Positions 5,544-7,855 of a DNA stretch of 7,855 bases are shown in pieces; position 1 is the stretch's first letter; every line of letters begins with the position of its first letter. The notes under the pieces are model-generated. The model was not told the DNA's origin, did no database searches, and worked only from the letters and a program-made list of their open reading frames with translations. Origin of the DNA: Acidobacteriota bacterium (lineage in GTDB: Bacteria; Acidobacteriota; Terriglobia; Acidiferrales; UBA7541); NCBI GenBank assembly GCA_028876695.1, contig JAGWRH010000255.1, forward strand, positions 1-7,855, in the 5' to 3' direction. The translations under genes and the position numbers were made by a program.

Positions 5544-6278
5544 ATGAACTGGCTCACTGGATTTCACGCCGTTGAAGAAGCGCTGAACGCATCCCGCCCG
5601 CTCGATCGCATTGTCGTTGCGCGTGGCCGGCATGGTGAACGCGTCGAAGCCGTCGTTCGGCTGGCGCGGTCGCGCGGCGTCCCGGTGCGTTTCGAGGATC
5701 GCCAGCAACTCGACCGCCTCGCGGCCACCCGCGAACATCAAGGAATCGTCGCGCTCGCCGCGGCCAAACCGGTTGCCGGACTCGAGGATTTGCTGCGCGC
5801 GAAAACAGAGCGTGGCCTGCTCGTCCTGCTCGACGGCATCGAGGATCCGCACAATCTAGGCGCCATCGTGCGCACCGCGCTTGCCGCCGGCGCGCAGGGC
5901 GTCGTTATTCCCGAGCGACGCGCTGCGGGCCTCAGCGACACCGTCGCGCGAGCCTCTGCCGGAGCGCTTGCGCACTTGCCGATCGCCCGCGTCAACAATC
6001 TGGTGCGAGCAATGGAGGAGATGAAAGAAGCCGGTTATTGGCTCGTTGGACTCGATGAACGCGCCGGCAAAAAGCACACCGATGTGGACTTGACCGGCGC
6101 GGTCGGCATCGTGCTCGGTCGCGAAGGCGAGGGACTGCACGAATTGACGCGCAAGCGCTGTGACTACCTCGTCTCGATTCCGACCGTCGGTCCGGTGCGC
6201 TCCCTCAACGTGTCCGTCGCCGCGGGAGTAATCTTGTTCGAAGTGATGCGCCAGCGCCGCGCCCACGGACTGGCGTAG
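5544..6278 (+). CDS. rlmB: TrmH-family SPOUT rRNA 2'-O-methyltransferase, RlmB-like
   Basis: The protein is a SAM-dependent, knotted SPOUT methyltransferase. RlmB methylates the ribose of G2251 in the 23S rRNA P-loop in E. coli. The 244 residues match the family. An N-terminal substrate-binding domain (1-70, GFHAVEEAL near the start and TREHQGIVAL at 62-71) precedes the SPOUT domain. Motif 1 is LDGIEDPHNLGAIVRTA (96-112) with N104 and R110. Motif 2 is VLGREGEGL (190-198). Motif 3 is IPTVGPVRSLNVSVAAGV (212-229). ASAGALAHLPIARV (137-150) is typical of RlmB rather than of tRNA TrmH. The start ATG lacks a Shine-Dalgarno, and the 15-base gap to ispF implies co-transcription. In B. subtilis rlmB lies a few genes after ispF. 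Another TrmH-family target (other rRNA or tRNA site) cannot be excluded by motif alone. Confidence 0.92.
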   Translation: MNWLTGFHAVEEALNASRPLDRIVVARGRHGERVEAVVRLARSRGVPVRFEDRQQLDRLAATREHQGIVALAAAKPVAGLEDLLRAKTERGLLVLLDGIEDPHNLGAIVRTALAAGAQGVVIPERRAAGLSDTVARASAGALAHLPIARVNNLVRAMEEMKEAGYWLVGLDERAGKKHTDVDLTGAVGIVLGREGEGLHELTRKRCDYLVSIPTVGPVRSLNVSVAAGVILFEVMRQRRAHGLA

Positions 6279-6475
6279 CGCAGCGCTCGCACTACCGTGA
6301 TGATCGGGCTGATCAGGCAACTCGCCAGTCGGGCCGACAAGGAAGTTTGTCATCCCGAACCCGGTCCCGGCGATCTCACCCGGGAACGGGGGTGAGGGAT
6401 CTGCTTTCGAATCGTTTTGCGCGGGCGTCAGAATGAAATGGCTTCGCGATTCCAGCCTCGGTCGCCGACGAATCG
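6279..6475. other. Convergent intergenic region between rlmB and the methyltransferase gene
   Basis: These 197 bases lie between two stop codons facing each other. No gene is apparent. A short TGATC/GATCA hairpin (6301-6315) lies near the rlmB end, and a repeat-like element with a longer hairpin covers about 6348-6438. No T-run ends either transcript clearly, so termination here may be factor-dependent. Confidence 0.6.
6348..6438. repeat. Repeat-like intergenic element with imperfect terminal inverted repeats and internal hairpin
   Basis: The ends TGTCATCCCGA (6348-6358) and TCAGAATGAAA (6428-6438) are inverted copies matching at 8 of 11 positions. Inside, CTCACCC (6375-6381) pairs perfectly with GGGTGAG (6390-6396) around an eight-base loop, and GAT/ATC extends the stem past a GG bulge. 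Phrases such as GTCATCCCGA and GAGGGATCTGCTTT are familiar to me from dispersed intergenic repeats in several bacterial genomes, including Acidobacteriota. Only one copy is in the window, so repeat status is inferred. It could also act as a bidirectional terminator. Confidence 0.35.
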
Positions 6476-7255
6476 TTACCCCAGTTGCCCCATATAGACG
6501 TGGCAGTTGGTCGGCAGGCGCAGTTTGCCGTTGCGCTCGAATTTCTCGAAATATTTTTTCAGCGCATCCTGCATCGCCGGAAACCCCGGATGGTTCGGCT
6601 GCGGCGTGACGGACAACGAAATCGTGTGGCCTTCCAGGCCTTCGTAGGTCAGTTCTTCAAATCCCGGAAATTCCGCTTGGTACAACGTGCCGCCTTTGAA
6701 AAACGGCCGCACCGCTTCCTTCACGTTGTAGCGATCGCGCAGCCGCGAGTAATCGATGCCATGCTCGCGCAGGATTTGCTGATACTCGTCTTGCACGGGT
6801 TCCTTGCCTCTTCGCGGCCCGAGCCCCGCCAGCACGATCCAGCCGTCCGGCCGCAGAATGCGTTTGAATTCCGGGCGGCACTTCTCGTGATCGAACCAAT
6901 GGAACGCGCGCCCGACGGCGATGAGGTCGATCGAATGGTTCGGCAGATGCGTATCCTCGGCCGTTCCGTCGATGCAAGTCAGCGACGAGAATTGCCCGGT
7001 CAGGTCCTCGCACGCCGCGCGCATATCCGCGTTCGGCTCGATCGCGTAAACCACGTTTCCATTTTCCAGGAACAGTTCGGCGAGCATGCCGGTCCCCGCT
7101 CCAATATCGGCGACGATTGATTCCGGCGTCAGCCCGCATTTCTCTCGAAGCAGCGGGATAATCTCGCGCGGGTAGCGCGAACGATACCGGCGGTACACCT
7201 CGGCGCGCCCAGAAAAGCGGCCCGTGGGATTTACGGGAAATTCTTCGTGGCTCAT
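6476..7255 (-). CDS. Class I SAM-dependent methyltransferase, substrate unknown
   Basis: The 259-residue protein has a Rossmann-like methyltransferase fold of the Methyltransf_11 type. Motif I is VADIGAGTGMLAE (48-60), the acidic residue that binds the SAM ribose is E73 in YAIEPNADMR, and GTAEDTHLP (97-105) plus IDLIAVGRAFHWFD (109-122) are the later SAM-binding and post-II regions. FKRILRPDGWIVLAGLG (130-146) follows. The FSGRAEVYRRYRSRYP start (14-29) and AFHWF are common in this broad group, whose members act on small molecules; nothing here fixes the substrate. The start at 7255 is the first Met at the beginning of recognisable homology. The frame stays open upstream through the apt antiphase sequence, but that part has no domain. 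Shine-Dalgarno support is weak. It lies 62 bases after apt on the same strand, so the two may be co-transcribed. Confidence 0.85.
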   Translation of the reverse strand: MSHEEFPVNPTGRFSGRAEVYRRYRSRYPREIIPLLREKCGLTPESIVADIGAGTGMLAELFLENGNVVYAIEPNADMRAACEDLTGQFSSLTCIDGTAEDTHLPNHSIDLIAVGRAFHWFDHEKCRPEFKRILRPDGWIVLAGLGPRRGKEPVQDEYQQILREHGIDYSRLRDRYNVKEAVRPFFKGGTLYQAEFPGFEELTYEGLEGHTISLSVTPQPNHPGFPAMQDALKKYFEKFERNGKLRLPTNCHVYMGQLG

Positions 7256-7317
7256 GCTCTGAAGGGCTATGCCGGCCGGCGCGCGGCGAGATGGCGGCCG
7301 CGAGCGATCGGCCCCGT

Positions 7318-7839
7318 TTACTTGTCGTATTTCAGAAGCGAAAATACATCCATGCCGGGCAGTCGCGACCGCCCATGCAGGAAATTCAATTCTACCGCGA
7401 ATGCCGCCCCTACCACTTCGCCGCCCAGCTTGCGAACCAGCGCAGTTGTCGCCGCGGCGGTGCCGCCGGTGGCCAGCAGGTCGTCGCAAACCAACACGTG
7501 CTGCCCGGGCGTGATCGCGTCCTGATGGATTTCCAGCGTGTCGGTGCCGTATTCCAGTTGGTATGTCTCGGACGCCGTTTTCCACGGCAGTTTCTTGGGC
7601 TTCCGCACCGGAACGAAGCCCGCTCGCAAACGGTACGCCAGCGCCGGCGCGAAAATGAACCCTCGCGCTTCGATGCCCACCACGATGTCCACCTTCTTGC
7701 CTTCGTAATGTGCGCACAGCTTGTCGACAAGGGTATGAAATCCTTCGCGGTCTTTCAGCAGCGTCGTGACGTCGTAAAACAGGATCCCCGGCTTCGGGTA
7801 ATCCGGAACTTCTCGAATCAGGCTCTTGAGATTGTCCAT
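7318..7839 (-). CDS. apt: Adenine phosphoribosyltransferase (purine salvage)
   Basis: Apt converts adenine and PRPP to AMP and pyrophosphate in the cytoplasm. The 173 residues are the usual length. VPDYPKPGILFYDVTTLL (11-28) is the N-terminal signature. IVVGIEARGFIFAPALA (52-68) and PVRKPKKLP (77-85) line the active site, followed by the flexible-loop region with YQLEYGTDTLEIH (93-105). The PRPP-binding signature is VLVCDDLLATGGTA (115-128). The start at 7839 has GAGGAA just upstream on the minus strand. The promoter would lie beyond the window edge. A methyltransferase gene follows after 62 bases. The call is secure. Confidence 0.97.
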   Translation of the reverse strand: MDNLKSLIREVPDYPKPGILFYDVTTLLKDREGFHTLVDKLCAHYEGKKVDIVVGIEARGFIFAPALAYRLRAGFVPVRKPKKLPWKTASETYQLEYGTDTLEIHQDAITPGQHVLVCDDLLATGGTAAATTALVRKLGGEVVGAAFAVELNFLHGRSRLPGMDVFSLLKYDK

Positions 7840-7841
7840 TG

Positions 7842-7847
7842 TTCCTC
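7842..7847 (-). promoter_or_regulatory. Shine-Dalgarno of apt
   Basis: On the minus strand GAGGAA precedes the ATG at 7839 by two bases after the final A, so the GAGG core has a spacing of about four. This supports the chosen start. Only 16 bases lie beyond the start, too few to see a promoter. Confidence 0.55.
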
Positions 7848-7855
7848 GTGAACTA

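Noticed and set aside
6408..6477. Nine-base direct repeat CGAATCGTT (6408-6416 and 6469-6477)
   Set aside because: Short, one extra copy only, and the second runs into a stop codon; no flanked element is evident.
7269..7287. GCCGGCCGGC-rich palindrome between apt and the methyltransferase
   Set aside because: Simple GC-rich self-complementarity without a tail or defined loop; expected in this composition.
7256..7717. N-terminal extension of the methyltransferase frame into apt
   Set aside because: The added 154 residues are out-of-frame apt sequence without domain features; homology starts at the Met at 7255.
1..7855. tRNA, CRISPR, insertion sequence or defence system
   Set aside because: No cloverleaf, spaced direct repeats, transposase or defence-type domain seen on either strand.

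Overview
This window is a GC-rich bacterial chromosome segment made almost entirely of housekeeping genes. It reads as an ordinary, vertically inherited core region. There is no insertion sequence, phage, CRISPR array, tRNA or rRNA that I can support. The non-mevalonate isoprenoid genes ispD and ispF, DnaB, Alr and RlmB show that it is bacterial. GC-rich codon use, frequent lack of a Shine-Dalgarno site and overall style fit a soil-type lineage such as Acidobacteriota, but that placement is impressionistic and no phylogenetic marker was tested.

Layout. Plus strand, positions 2-6278: the 3' part of dnaB (replicative helicase, cut by the window edge); a 261-base gap with a strong hairpin; alr (alanine racemase); a 223-base gap with a 20-base perfect inverted repeat abutting a good sigma70-type promoter; a membrane-anchored PIN-TRAM protein of the YacL type; a hairpin; ispD; one or two tiny overlapping reading frames; ispF; and rlmB. 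Minus strand, positions 7839-6476: apt (adenine phosphoribosyltransferase), then a class I SAM-dependent methyltransferase of unknown substrate. The two blocks converge on a 197-base gap that holds a repeat-like, hairpin-rich sequence.

How the genes fit together. dnaB next to alr is also seen in Escherichia coli. The series yacL-type PIN-TRAM, ispD, ispF, rlmB matches the Bacillus subtilis order yacL-ispD-ispF-(gltX-cysE-cysS-mrnC)-rlmB with the middle genes missing, so this is an old gene neighbourhood. IspD and IspF carry out steps 3 and 5 of the MEP pathway; IspE is not in the window. Alr supplies D-alanine for peptidoglycan, and isoprenoids supply its lipid carrier, so several genes feed envelope synthesis. 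RlmB modifies 23S rRNA, and Apt salvages adenine.

The least explained parts are small: the stop-start overlap chain between ispD and ispF with a possible single-span membrane microprotein, the operator-like palindrome before the PIN-TRAM gene, and the repeat-like convergent intergenic sequence. I did not find a convincing new multi-gene system.
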